Shown one piece after another: positions 33,700-41,813 of a stretch of DNA of 64,000 nt. This DNA is from an uncultured Lachnospiraceae bacterium (GTDB lineage: Bacteria; Bacillota; Clostridia; Lachnospirales; Lachnospiraceae): the NCBI GenBank assembly GCA_946405185.1, contig CAMJGH010000005.1, forward strand, positions 1-64,000. The letters run 5' to 3'. The stretch's first letter is position 1. Each line of letters opens with the position of its first letter. A program made the position numbers and the translations under genes. The notes beneath the pieces were generated by a model. It searched no databases. It was not told where the DNA came from and saw only the letters and a list, made by a program, of their open reading frames with translations.

Positions 33700-36600
33700 T
33701 CACCGTTCGATTCCGTAGATGTCTTTTTCGGTATCGGAGAGTTCGGCGCCGTGCAGGAAGGCTTCTCCCTTGCGGCGCAGGTCATCCACCGTGTAGCGGG
33801 GGAAGCACCAGAGGCGGCTGACGGTGGTGCCGGACTCGTCCGGCACACGCGCCTGCGAGATGAGCAGGCGGCTGTCCGGTGAGTAGGCCAGCACCCCCTG
33901 CGTGCAGGCAATGCCGGTCCATTCGGACAGGTCGATGATGTTGAGCGCATCGTCCAGCTGCAGGATGAGTTCTCCGTCCGCAAACGTCCACCGCACGCGG
34001 TCCGCGTAGGAAATGTCATAGTAATCGATCTCCTGCCCGCCGGCAAACACGCCGGTCACCGCTTCACGGCGATCCAGCCGGAAACTGGTGAGGGCCAGCA
34101 GCAACAACGGCTCTTTCTCCCCCGTCTGGGCAGCTGATGCCAGCTTCAGGGCAATGATCGTGGCGTCCGGCTCCGTATGCATGTAGCGGGGCGTCCCGTC
34201 CATGGCGTAGGCGAAGACGTCCGTCTGGCTGCCAAGCACCACGGTGTCCGCTTCCGCCAGCGCGTCCGCCGTCACGGCCTGAGCCGGGAACTCCTCCGGG
34301 ATCACCCACTCGCCCACATCAAACCGGTACCACCCGGCCCGGCGCTCCGTCTCTTCATAGGAACTGTCCCGGACGATGAGGGAGAGGATGGAACCGTCCT
34401 CCGACGCCCGGCACTCCACCACATCCCAGGAAGCGGCCGGCACCAGCGCTGTGGGCACTTCGACGGCCTCTCCCGCCGTGATGTTTCCGTCAGTGCCGAC
34501 CGTCAGCGGGATGAGCGCCCACGGTTTGCCGTAATCCGTTGTCAGCGCCCAGATCTCCTGCCCGCGGCACACATACGCACCGACAGACGTGACCCCCAGC
34601 TCTTCTTTCAGCCGGTAAGGCTCTGAGCACTCTCCCGTCTCCGCATTCACCGTGACCAGACCGTTCTCACCCGACCAGGCGCTGCTCACTACCGCCTGAC
34701 CGCCCAAGATCCCCTCAAAGGCATATCTGTACCGGGAGATACCCTCCACAGTGACAGTCTGTTCGCAGCGGCGCTCCGTAAGGCTGTACAGATCCAGCAT
34801 CACGGTATCCGCCGCCCGGTCCGCGCGGGCAACCACCAGCGTATCGCCTGACACGGCCGTGTTTTCGGGTTTCATGTAATCGTAAGGAAGACCGTCCGCA
34901 AAGGCCTCCCCCTCTTCATCCACCAGCACCTCAAAAACCTGAAGCTTATCTTCCGTCATGGCTACGAACCCTGCCTGGTCCGCTGCATTGTAGAAGAAAG
35001 ATGCCTTTAGGATCTCCTTGTCGAAGCACGGCTGACTGTAGAGTTCTTCCTGCTCCATGCGGAACCCGCAGATGGTTCCGTCGGCCAGCATGGCCAGAAA
35101 CCCGTCACCGCTGGCATAAGACCCCGCTCCCACGAGGGGTGCCGTCAGACGGTCGTACTCAAACAGAACCCCGTCGGCTGTGTCAAACGAATACACCTCG
35201 TCGGCATACAGGCACCAGAGCAGTTCCCTCTCTGTCCCGGCGGTATCTGTATAGTGCGTCACGCCCAGCGAATTCTCCGCGTTCCGGTAATTAAGCCCGG
35301 ACGAGGACATGGTGCTGTGCCAGAGGAGGTCCCCGGTGCGGTCATCAACGCACAGGACTTCCCCCTTCATCTCCTTGGTGACCGTCAGATAATCCAGCAT
35401 CACATAGGAGCCGCCGTTGCCTGCCTGTGCACCGAAGATGACCATCCGGTGCCCGTCCAGCGCCTTCATGCCGCCGATCTGCGCCAGCTCCACGGGCAGC
35501 GGGATCTCCGAGAAGATGCCGCTCTCCAGATCCAGCCGGCGCATGACGGGGTGGTCCACGCCGGCCTCCGACCAGTCGGTCTGGAAGAAAAGGGCATCCT
35601 GGTCTTTGGTGAGGGCGAAGGCGTCGAGCGCCAGGCCTTCATACGGCAGCACTTCCGACTGCCAGGCGACCGAACCATTGGCCGGATCCAGCCGGTCGAT
35701 CCAGAGGTTCCCCCCCTCGGCGCTGTACGTTTTAACGCAGACGTACAGACCGGTATTGCTCAGATACCACCGGAAGGTGGATCGGAGGCCGCCGATCCGC
35801 TCATCCGCCCCTCCGTCAAAGCGCCAGACGATCTCTCCCGTTTTCGCGTCTGCCGCGATCAGTTCCGTCTCGCCGGACAGCAGCACAAGAAGCGTGTCCC
35901 CGTCCCGGAAAAAGCGGATGCCGGTAAGTTTATGGCCGGTTTCCAGCGTAAACCGTTCCCGGTGTTCCAGCAGGTCCCACCCGGCCGCATGGCCGGTGCT
36001 ATCGTAAGCGCAGAGGATCCTCTCTGTCTGGTCCACCGCAAAATTCCCGATGTAGCCGCTCATGGTCACATCCCACACCGCCGCTTCCCGGTCGGTATCC
36101 GCGCTGGTCGGGACCACGTAAGCATTCACCGCCCGCGACAGCGCATACTCCGCTAACGGCACGTACGGCCAATCCGGGCGGGATGAGCCGGGCAGCGCCT
36201 CCATGGCCAGTTCCACGGCCAGCACCCGGTCCTCGCTTCCCAGTGCCTTGATGGCTTCATTGGCCAGGTAGACCGACTGATTCCGGCGGGCCTGCGAGAG
36301 GTTCTCCTCCGCCTGCTGCCAGTTGGCCTCCGCCTGCAGGCGGTTCTGTTCGGAAAGGGCGTTATTCTGCTGGGCCAGCTGGTAGTTGGCCTCCGCGCGC
36401 TCATACTGCGTCCGGATCTGCGCGTTGCTCCAGATCAGATACCCGATGGCGATGGCCGCCAGTGCGCCGATGACGGAGGCCAGCGCCGTGATCCGCCGCC
36501 TCTTATACTGTCTGGCGCGCATGACCAGCTCGTCATACGAACAGCCTAAAAGCGCCGCGGCCAGCCGCGGGATCTCGGTCTTGTGCGCCGTCTTCAGGTC

Positions 36601-37056
36601 GCGGTAATCGCACGAAAGCGGCTCGAACACGCGCGTCACCTCGTGGGACACACCGTCTTCATCCGTCTCCGTGACCACTTCTTCGCGCAGGATCTGCGGG
36701 ATCACATCGTTCGGCTCCCCGTCCACCAGGACCGTCAGCACCCGGCTGCGCTCGTGCGTTTCCAGGAACCTGGCGATCTCGCGCGGCACCCAGGTGGAGA
36801 GCTTGGTGGACGATGAGCAGATGACGATCAGGTACTCCGCATCCTCCAGCGCGTACGCGATGTCGCGGTTCAGGTCGCTGGTGATGGGGAGTTCCTCCTG
36901 GTCGCGGAAGATCCGCTCGATCTTCTGTTTTCCCGTTTTTTCGCGGATGGGTTTCGGCACGCGGAAATGCTCCAGCCGGTGCTGGATATCCTTGGCCACG
37001 GCGATGTCCGCCGGCGCGTGCTTGTAGGAAATAAAGGCGTTGTAATGAAGAGGCAT
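33700..37056 (-). CDS. TIR-TM-beta-propeller protein
   Basis: A 1118-residue protein with an N-terminal TIR domain (about residues 1-130) that starts YNAFISYKHAPADI and contains the SSSTKLSTWVPREIARFLE segment, in which the Trp-x-x-x-Glu is the usual catalytic glutamate of NAD-cleaving TIRs. A basic stretch and one TM helix (about 189-210) follow, then a heptad-like coiled coil (about 213-262) and a large C-terminal beta-propeller of quinoprotein/WD40-like repeats (about 300-1100). The TIR is therefore cytoplasmic and the propeller probably outside, if the N-terminus is in. It has no immediate partner gene except the small acidic protein upstream. It could be a surface sensor with an NADase or scaffold output. 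Confidence 0.85.
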   Translation of the reverse strand: MPLHYNAFISYKHAPADIAVAKDIQHRLEHFRVPKPIREKTGKQKIERIFRDQEELPITSDLNRDIAYALEDAEYLIVICSSSTKLSTWVPREIARFLETHERSRVLTVLVDGEPNDVIPQILREEVVTETDEDGVSHEVTRVFEPLSCDYRDLKTAHKTEIPRLAAALLGCSYDELVMRARQYKRRRITALASVIGALAAIAIGYLIWSNAQIRTQYERAEANYQLAQQNNALSEQNRLQAEANWQQAEENLSQARRNQSVYLANEAIKALGSEDRVLAVELAMEALPGSSRPDWPYVPLAEYALSRAVNAYVVPTSADTDREAAVWDVTMSGYIGNFAVDQTERILCAYDSTGHAAGWDLLEHRERFTLETGHKLTGIRFFRDGDTLLVLLSGETELIAADAKTGEIVWRFDGGADERIGGLRSTFRWYLSNTGLYVCVKTYSAEGGNLWIDRLDPANGSVAWQSEVLPYEGLALDAFALTKDQDALFFQTDWSEAGVDHPVMRRLDLESGIFSEIPLPVELAQIGGMKALDGHRMVIFGAQAGNGGSYVMLDYLTVTKEMKGEVLCVDDRTGDLLWHSTMSSSGLNYRNAENSLGVTHYTDTAGTERELLWCLYADEVYSFDTADGVLFEYDRLTAPLVGAGSYASGDGFLAMLADGTICGFRMEQEELYSQPCFDKEILKASFFYNAADQAGFVAMTEDKLQVFEVLVDEEGEAFADGLPYDYMKPENTAVSGDTLVVARADRAADTVMLDLYSLTERRCEQTVTVEGISRYRYAFEGILGGQAVVSSAWSGENGLVTVNAETGECSEPYRLKEELGVTSVGAYVCRGQEIWALTTDYGKPWALIPLTVGTDGNITAGEAVEVPTALVPAASWDVVECRASEDGSILSLIVRDSSYEETERRAGWYRFDVGEWVIPEEFPAQAVTADALAEADTVVLGSQTDVFAYAMDGTPRYMHTEPDATIIALKLASAAQTGEKEPLLLLALTSFRLDRREAVTGVFAGGQEIDYYDISYADRVRWTFADGELILQLDDALNIIDLSEWTGIACTQGVLAYSPDSRLLISQARVPDESGTTVSRLWCFPRYTVDDLRRKGEAFLHGAELSDTEKDIYGIER

Positions 37057-37101
37057 GGTCAGACCCCCCGGCGGCAGTCCGGCCGCCCGTTATCTGCTGT
37101 T

Positions 37102-37302
37102 TCAGATGAGCTCTGTCAGGATATCGATGGCATCGTCAATGGCATCAAGCGCCTCGGTGAGGGCATCGAGCGTTTCGTCCGGCTCCGGCATGTCCTCCGC
37201 CGTGATCCGCGCCAGAGAGGCTTTTACCTCGCGCAGGGTTTCCAGGTTTTCTCGGACAGCGTCGGCCGTGCCGGACGAGCCGGGTATTTTACGGATGGGC
37301 AT
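37102..37302 (-). CDS. Small acidic helical protein
   Basis: A 66-residue acidic protein that begins MPIRKIPGSSGTADAVREN and ends in a helix with Asp/Leu/Ile spacing (LDALTEALDAIDDAIDIL). There is no signal or TM segment. It has a strong ribosome binding site (AAGGAGG), which supports it as a real gene. It begins 54 bases after the end of znuB and lies 45 bases before the TIR gene. It may be a partner or regulator of the TIR protein; no family is recognised. Confidence 0.65.
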   Translation of the reverse strand: MPIRKIPGSSGTADAVRENLETLREVKASLARITAEDMPEPDETLDALTEALDAIDDAIDILTELI

Positions 37303-37356
37303 AAGGGTACCTCCTTTTCGGTGCCGCCGTCAGGAACAGCGCGGTCACCGGTTCTG

Positions 37357-38199
37357 TCATGCGTTTCCTCCCGTCAGACGCCCGGCCAGGCAGCACAGCC
37401 CGAAGGCCAGGGCGTCCACCGCCACGATGGTCGCCCCGACCGGCGTTTCCGCCAGGATCGAGACAACGATCCCCACAAACGCGCAGACCACCGACAGGAC
37501 GGCCGCGCAGATAGTCACTTTTTTGAAGCTGCCAAACAGGCGCATGGCCGAGAGCGCCGGGAAGATCACCAGCGCCGAGATCAGCAGCGACCCCACCAGG
37601 TTCATGGCCAGCACGATGATCACCGCCACGATGACGGCGATCAGCAGGTGGTACTTGTCCGCCGGGGTGCCGGCCGCCTGCGCGAAGGTCTCATCGAACG
37701 TGACCGCAAAGATCTTGTTATAGAATAGCACAAACAGGGCCACGACGAGAAGCCCCAGCCCGGCGCAGAGCCAGACATCGCTTTTTTTGAGCGTCAGGAT
37801 GGAGGTGGAGCCGAACAGCGTGCTGCAGACATCCCCCGAAACGTTGCCGGAGGTGGGAAACACATTCATCAAAAGATAACCGAAGGCCAGCGCGCCCACC
37901 GAGATCATGGCGATGGCGGCATCCCCCTGCACCTTGGCCTTGCCGCCGGTGCGCAAGAGCAGCACCGCGGAAAGCACGGTGACCGGCAGCACCACCAGCA
38001 TGTTGTTGGTCAGCCGCAGCACCGCCGCGATGGCCATGGCGCCGAAGGCCACGTGCGAGAGCCCGTCGCCGATGAACGAAAACCGCCGCAGCACCAGCGT
38101 GACGCCGAGGAGCGACGCGCACAGCGCGATCAGCACGCCCACGATCATGGCATAGCGCACGAACGGATACTGCAGATAAAAAACAAGCTTTTCGATCAT
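37357..38199 (-). CDS. znuB: Zinc/manganese ABC transporter permease
   Basis: A 280-residue membrane permease of the ABC-3 (ZnuB/AdcB) family with about eight to nine helices. It begins with IEKLVFYLQYPFVRYAMIVG and contains the family segments SFIGDGLSHVAFGAMAIAAVL, TFDETFAQAAGTP and VGSLLISALVIFPALSA. With ZnuA and ZnuC it imports zinc (manganese is possible). Its ATG overlaps the znuC stop codon by four bases (ATGA). Regulation is likely through the two Zur/Fur-like boxes before znuA. Confidence 0.9.
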   Translation of the reverse strand: MIEKLVFYLQYPFVRYAMIVGVLIALCASLLGVTLVLRRFSFIGDGLSHVAFGAMAIAAVLRLTNNMLVVLPVTVLSAVLLLRTGGKAKVQGDAAIAMISVGALAFGYLLMNVFPTSGNVSGDVCSTLFGSTSILTLKKSDVWLCAGLGLLVVALFVLFYNKIFAVTFDETFAQAAGTPADKYHLLIAVIVAVIIVLAMNLVGSLLISALVIFPALSAMRLFGSFKKVTICAAVLSVVCAFVGIVVSILAETPVGATIVAVDALAFGLCCLAGRLTGGNA

Positions 38200-38927
38200 G
38201 CCAGCACCCCGCTTTCCGCCGCCTGCGCCTTCTGAAAGGCGATGAAGAGCTGCCCGGCATCGCTTTTCAGATACTCCTCGCGCGTGCCGAAGAACACCTC
38301 CGACCCGATGTGCAGGATGTGGCTCGCGTAGCGCACGGCCGCCGCGATGTCGTGGCTGATCTGAATGATGGTCACCCCCTCCTTGTTCAGCCGCTCGATG
38401 AGTGCATACATCTCCGCCGTCACGTGCGGGTCCAGCCCCGCCACCGGCTCATCAAGCAGCAGGACTTTCCGGGCGGCGCACAGCGCGCGCGCCAGCAGCA
38501 CCCGCTGCTGCTGCCCGCCGGAGAGCTCCCGGTAGCACTTATCCGCCAGGTCCGTTAACCCCATGCGCTCCATGTTCTCTGCCGCCAGCGCCTTCTCCGC
38601 ACGGTTGTAAAACGGACGAAGACCGCACCTCCCCTGGCAGCCGGACAGCACGATCTCCTTGACGGAGGCCGGAAAATCCCGCTGCACCATGGTCTGCTGC
38701 GGCAGATACCCTATCTCACGGCGCGAGACGCCGTCACCGAAGACAATGGTCCCGGCTTTCGGCGCCTGCAGCGACAACAGTGTTTTCATCAGCGTGCTCT
38801 TGCCCGAACCGTTCTCGCCGACGATGCACAGATAGTCGCCGGCGTTCACCGTAAAGTTCAGGTCTTCCACGATGATCCCGCCGTCCGGATACCCGAGGGC
38901 GAGATGGCTGGCTTGTAAAATGCTCAT
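38196..38927 (-). CDS. znuC: Zinc ABC transporter ATP-binding protein
   Basis: A 243-residue ABC ATPase. Walker A is GENGSGKSTLMK (about residues 37-48), the signature is LSGGQQQRVLLARAL (about 138-152) and Walker B is VLLLDEPVAGLD (about 158-169), with the switch histidine in QISHDIAAAV. It powers the import of zinc through ZnuB. The gene lies 55 bases after znuA and overlaps znuB by four bases. Confidence 0.95.
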   Translation of the reverse strand: MSILQASHLALGYPDGGIIVEDLNFTVNAGDYLCIVGENGSGKSTLMKTLLSLQAPKAGTIVFGDGVSRREIGYLPQQTMVQRDFPASVKEIVLSGCQGRCGLRPFYNRAEKALAAENMERMGLTDLADKCYRELSGGQQQRVLLARALCAARKVLLLDEPVAGLDPHVTAEMYALIERLNKEGVTIIQISHDIAAAVRYASHILHIGSEVFFGTREEYLKSDAGQLFIAFQKAQAAESGVLA

Positions 38928-38982
38928 GCCTGCCTCTTTCTTTTTTCAGGGGAGCCGGCGTTTCCTGCCGGTTCCCGCTGCC

Positions 38983-39948
38983 TTATTTCAGTGCCTCTTC
39001 CAGCACAGCCAGGTTTGCCTCCATGGCCGCCAGATACGTCATGCCCTCGGAGGGCGTGACGGCCTGCAGGCTGTTCATGGTCAGGACCGGCTGGTTCTTG
39101 TCTTTTGTGTTTTCCACCACGGTCTCGGCGATGCGGTGATCATCCCCCTCGATGGTCAGTACCACCGGCAGGCCCAGCTCGTCCACCTTGCCGGCCAGGA
39201 AGGTGATGGTCTCGAAGCTGGCTTCCGTCTCGGCCGAGCACCCCACGAACGCCGCGTAGTACGTCAGGCCGTAGTCATCCGCCAGATACCGGAACGGGAA
39301 GCGGTCGCCGAACAGAAAGACTTTTCGGGAGGCGTGCTCCACGGTTTCGGCGTAGCGCGCATCCAGTTCGTCCAGTTTTGCCAGATAACTATTGGTGTTC
39401 TGCCGGTACGCCTCCGCGTGGTCCGGGTCCACTGCGGCCAGGTCTTCAGCGATCTGCTCACACAGGAAGGCGGCGTTTTTCAGGGACAGCCAGACGTGCT
39501 CATCGACCTCCGGGCCTTCCTCTTGGTAATGATCATGCCCGTCTTCCTGCATGCCTTCCACCACTTCTTCCTCTTTGGCCCTGTCGCCAAGAGCCTCCAA
39601 GAGGCTGACCGCCTTGAACGTGTCACTCTCCGGCTCCGCGATCAGATCTTCCACCCACTGATCCGACTCGCCGCCCACGTAGAGGAACAGATCCGCCGTT
39701 TTGACGGTCAGGATATCCTGCGCGGTGGGCTGGAAGCTGTGCATGTCCGCGCCGTTGTCGGCCAGCAGCGTCAGCTGTACGCTGCCGGGGTTGTCGCCCA
39801 GGATCTCTTTGGCCCAGTCATAGACCGGGAAGATGGTGCAGACCACCGACACCGGCGCATCCGCCTTCTGTCCTGTATTCCCCCCGCAGCCGGCAAGCAC
39901 ACCGGTCAGGAGCATGGTGACGATCACAAGCAGCGCGGTCCGCTTCAT
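38983..39948 (-). CDS. znuA: Zinc ABC transporter substrate-binding lipoprotein
   Basis: A 321-residue lipoprotein with signal sequence and lipobox (MLLTGVLAGCGG) and the cluster A-I (ZnuA/AdcA) fold. A metal-ligand His lies in DNGADMHSFQPTAQDI; an Asp/Glu/His-rich loop (QEDGHDHYQEEGPEVDEHVW) around residues 125-145 and the downstream histidines fit zinc rather than manganese binding. The start is the ATG at 39948, which gives a proper signal peptide; the track start is six codons upstream. It is the first gene of znuACB, with a consensus promoter and two operator-like boxes upstream. Confidence 0.93.
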   Translation of the reverse strand: MKRTALLVIVTMLLTGVLAGCGGNTGQKADAPVSVVCTIFPVYDWAKEILGDNPGSVQLTLLADNGADMHSFQPTAQDILTVKTADLFLYVGGESDQWVEDLIAEPESDTFKAVSLLEALGDRAKEEEVVEGMQEDGHDHYQEEGPEVDEHVWLSLKNAAFLCEQIAEDLAAVDPDHAEAYRQNTNSYLAKLDELDARYAETVEHASRKVFLFGDRFPFRYLADDYGLTYYAAFVGCSAETEASFETITFLAGKVDELGLPVVLTIEGDDHRIAETVVENTKDKNQPVLTMNSLQAVTPSEGMTYLAAMEANLAVLEEALK

Positions 39949-39969
39949 GATATTCCTCTTTCTCAAATC

Positions 39970-39984
39970 TGAAAACCGTTTCCA
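39970..39984 (-). promoter_or_regulatory. Fur/Zur-like box 1, downstream of the znu promoter
   Basis: TGAAAACCGTTTCCA is a near 7-1-7 palindrome similar to box 2 (TGAGAACGATTTTCA at 40038-40052). It lies between the transcription start and znuA, at about +12 to +26, where bound repressor would block elongation or initiation. I infer Zur because the operon transports zinc. Confidence 0.7.
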
Positions 39985-39992
39985 AATTTAAA

Positions 39993-40016
39993 GCCGGCCC
40001 CTATTATAGGGCCGGC
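39993..40016 (-). terminator. GCCGGCCC hairpin with the znu -10 box in its loop
   Basis: GCCGGCCC and GGGCCGGC pair around a loop that contains TATAAT of the znuA promoter. On the minus strand a TTTAAATTT run follows, so the hairpin also looks like an intrinsic terminator for the upstream HAD gene, placed directly over the znu promoter. Confidence 0.6.
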
Positions 40017-40031
40017 CGTGTGGCTTGTCAA
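40003..40031 (-). promoter_or_regulatory. Consensus sigma-A promoter of znuACB
   Basis: TTGACA (40026-40031) and TATAAT (40003-40008) on the minus strand are both perfect, with 17 bases between them. It is flanked by the two similar 15-base boxes at 39970-39984 and 40038-40052. Confidence 0.9.
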
Positions 40032-40037
40032 GAAATC

Positions 40038-40052
40038 TGAGAACGATTTTCA
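40038..40052 (-). promoter_or_regulatory. Fur/Zur-like box 2, upstream of the znu -35 region
   Basis: TGAGAACGATTTTCA, a 7-1-7 near-palindrome of the Fur-family type, very similar to box 1. It lies just upstream of the -35 box and overlaps the 3' end of the HAD phosphatase gene by a few bases outside the core. Confidence 0.7.
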
Positions 40053-40054
40053 AT

Positions 40055-40759
40055 TTATTTTGAGGGGTATCCCAGAAGCAGGGGCACCAGCTCCGACAGT
40101 GAGGAAATCTCCACATCCACATCGGCGTTGGCCTCGTGTGTGCCGTGGTAAGGCCGCAGCCAGATGGTGGCGATGCCGGCGTTCCGGCCGCCTTTGATAT
40201 CGGACGAAAGCGAATCCCCCACGATGCAGGCGCGCTCCTTCTCAAACCCCGGGATGGCCGCGAACACCTTGTCGAAGTAGGCGGTGGTGGGCTTTTCCGC
40301 GCCCATGTGCTCCGAGACGAACACACCGTCGAAGTACGCATCCAGGCCCGAGAGCGCCAGGCGGCTCTCCTGCACCGCCGTGCTGCCGTTGGAGACAGCG
40401 TACAGCTGTTTGCCGGCCGCCTTCAGCGCGGTCAGGCACTCTTTGGCTCCCGGCATCAGATGCGGCTCAAAGCGCAGGCCGTACTCGTAGCGGCGGCAGA
40501 CGGCCTCCGCGTCGGCATCGCTGCCGAGCGTCAGAAGGAACCGCGCGAACCGCCCCACCAGCACCTGCTCCCGGGTGAACACCCCCAGCTCCAGCTGCTT
40601 CCAGTGCCAGGCGTTGATGGCCGAATACCGGGCCACATCCTCTTCCGTCAGTTCGTAACCGTACTCCCGCAGGGTCTTGATCAGCGACTCGTGCTCGGCC
40701 TTGTGAAAGTCCAGCACCGTGTCGTCCAGATCCATCAGGATAAAGTGAAACTCCCGCAT
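40055..40759 (-). CDS. HAD-type phosphatase, YjjG-like
   Basis: A 234-residue haloacid dehalogenase-superfamily hydrolase of the YjjG (noncanonical pyrimidine nucleotidase) type. Motif I is LMDLDDTVLDF (residues about 7-17), motif II is the serine/threonine in YAVSNGSTA, motif III the lysine in GAEKPTTAYF and motif IV the aspartates in IVGDSLSSDIKGG. The helical cap domain lies at about 20-95. It should remove phosphate from nucleotides or other small phosphates. The ATG at 40759 has GGGGGAGCG upstream; the longer track ORF is not needed. Its stop is just before the znu operator region. Confidence 0.88.
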   Translation of the reverse strand: MREFHFILMDLDDTVLDFHKAEHESLIKTLREYGYELTEEDVARYSAINAWHWKQLELGVFTREQVLVGRFARFLLTLGSDADAEAVCRRYEYGLRFEPHLMPGAKECLTALKAAGKQLYAVSNGSTAVQESRLALSGLDAYFDGVFVSEHMGAEKPTTAYFDKVFAAIPGFEKERACIVGDSLSSDIKGGRNAGIATIWLRPYHGTHEANADVDVEISSLSELVPLLLGYPSK

Positions 40760-40806
40760 CGCTCCCCCGTTCCCGTGATGTTGCGCGCCGCGGCCCGCGC
40801 CGGGCG

Positions 40807-41742
40807 TCATGCCAGACAGCCGTCAAAGAACGCGATGATGCCGTCGCACACCTCATCCTTGATGTCCGCGTAGTTGTGGATCTCGTGGCGGTACCCGGAA
40901 TAGACCTTCGTCTTCACCGCGTGGCCGGTGTCGATCAGCCAGTTGGACACCTGGTACGTCCCCTCGCCGAACCCCGTCACCGGATCCTCATCGCCGCCGA
41001 TGTTGTAGACCGGCAGCGCCTTCGGGATCTTTTCAGCCCATTCAAGGCCCTGGATCATCTGGCCGAACTGCGCCATCACGAGAGCCGAATGGTTGGTGGT
41101 CGGCGACTTGTAGAAGCCGTCAAACGGATCGTCGGCGTGGTCACGCTGCACGTAAGGGTCGTGGCAGATCCACTCGTTGCCGATGGTCACACCCTCCTCA
41201 ATGCGGGAGAACATCGGGCCGTCCTTCGCATCGCCCAGACCGCCCTGCTGCGGCTCGTTGCCCTTCCCCTCTTCGCACAGCGCCGTGAGTCTGGCGATGT
41301 TGTCGCCGCCGAAGCGCGCGCCGGGCGTGCCGCAGAGGGTGACGCCGGCCAGCTCGTCGCCGTACTGGCACATCACACCGCGGGTGATCATGGAGCCCAT
41401 GCTGTGGCCGAAGAAGAAATACGGCAGGCCAGGATACTTCTCTTTGGCGATGTCCATCAGTTTCTTCTCGTCGTCCGCCATCGTGAACGGCTTCGCGTCC
41501 GGACCGTAGTCGCCCCAGGTGTTGCCCACCGCGGCGGTCTTGCCGTGGCCCACGTGGTCATCGGCCGCCACGATGTAGCCCGCTTCCATGAAGCGGACGA
41601 TCATGTGGAAATACCGGCGCGAATGCTCGCCAAACCCGTGAACGATCTGGATGATGCCCTTCGGCTGGCAGGCCGGCACGTAGATCCAGGCCTGCACCTG
41701 ATCACGCCCGTTGTCCGACAGAAACGAAAATTCATGCAGCAT
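40807..41742 (-). CDS. Alpha/beta hydrolase, monoacylglycerol lipase-like
   Basis: A 311-residue serine hydrolase of the lysophospholipase/monoacylglycerol lipase group. It has the substrate-binding HGFGEHSRRYFHM at about residue 35, the nucleophile elbow FFGHSMGSMITRG at about 110, an aspartate in GGDEDPVTGFG and a C-terminal histidine in SGYRHEIHNYAD, so the triad is complete. There is no signal peptide. It lies between the GH42 and HAD genes and is probably independent. Confidence 0.9.
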   Translation of the reverse strand: MLHEFSFLSDNGRDQVQAWIYVPACQPKGIIQIVHGFGEHSRRYFHMIVRFMEAGYIVAADDHVGHGKTAAVGNTWGDYGPDAKPFTMADDEKKLMDIAKEKYPGLPYFFFGHSMGSMITRGVMCQYGDELAGVTLCGTPGARFGGDNIARLTALCEEGKGNEPQQGGLGDAKDGPMFSRIEEGVTIGNEWICHDPYVQRDHADDPFDGFYKSPTTNHSALVMAQFGQMIQGLEWAEKIPKALPVYNIGGDEDPVTGFGEGTYQVSNWLIDTGHAVKTKVYSGYRHEIHNYADIKDEVCDGIIAFFDGCLA

Positions 41743-41813
41743 GGTGTCCTCCCTTCGTGCGGTGAAAGGTTACTTTTTCTATGCCGGGCGGCTGTCCGGC
41801 CGTCCGTTCCGTT

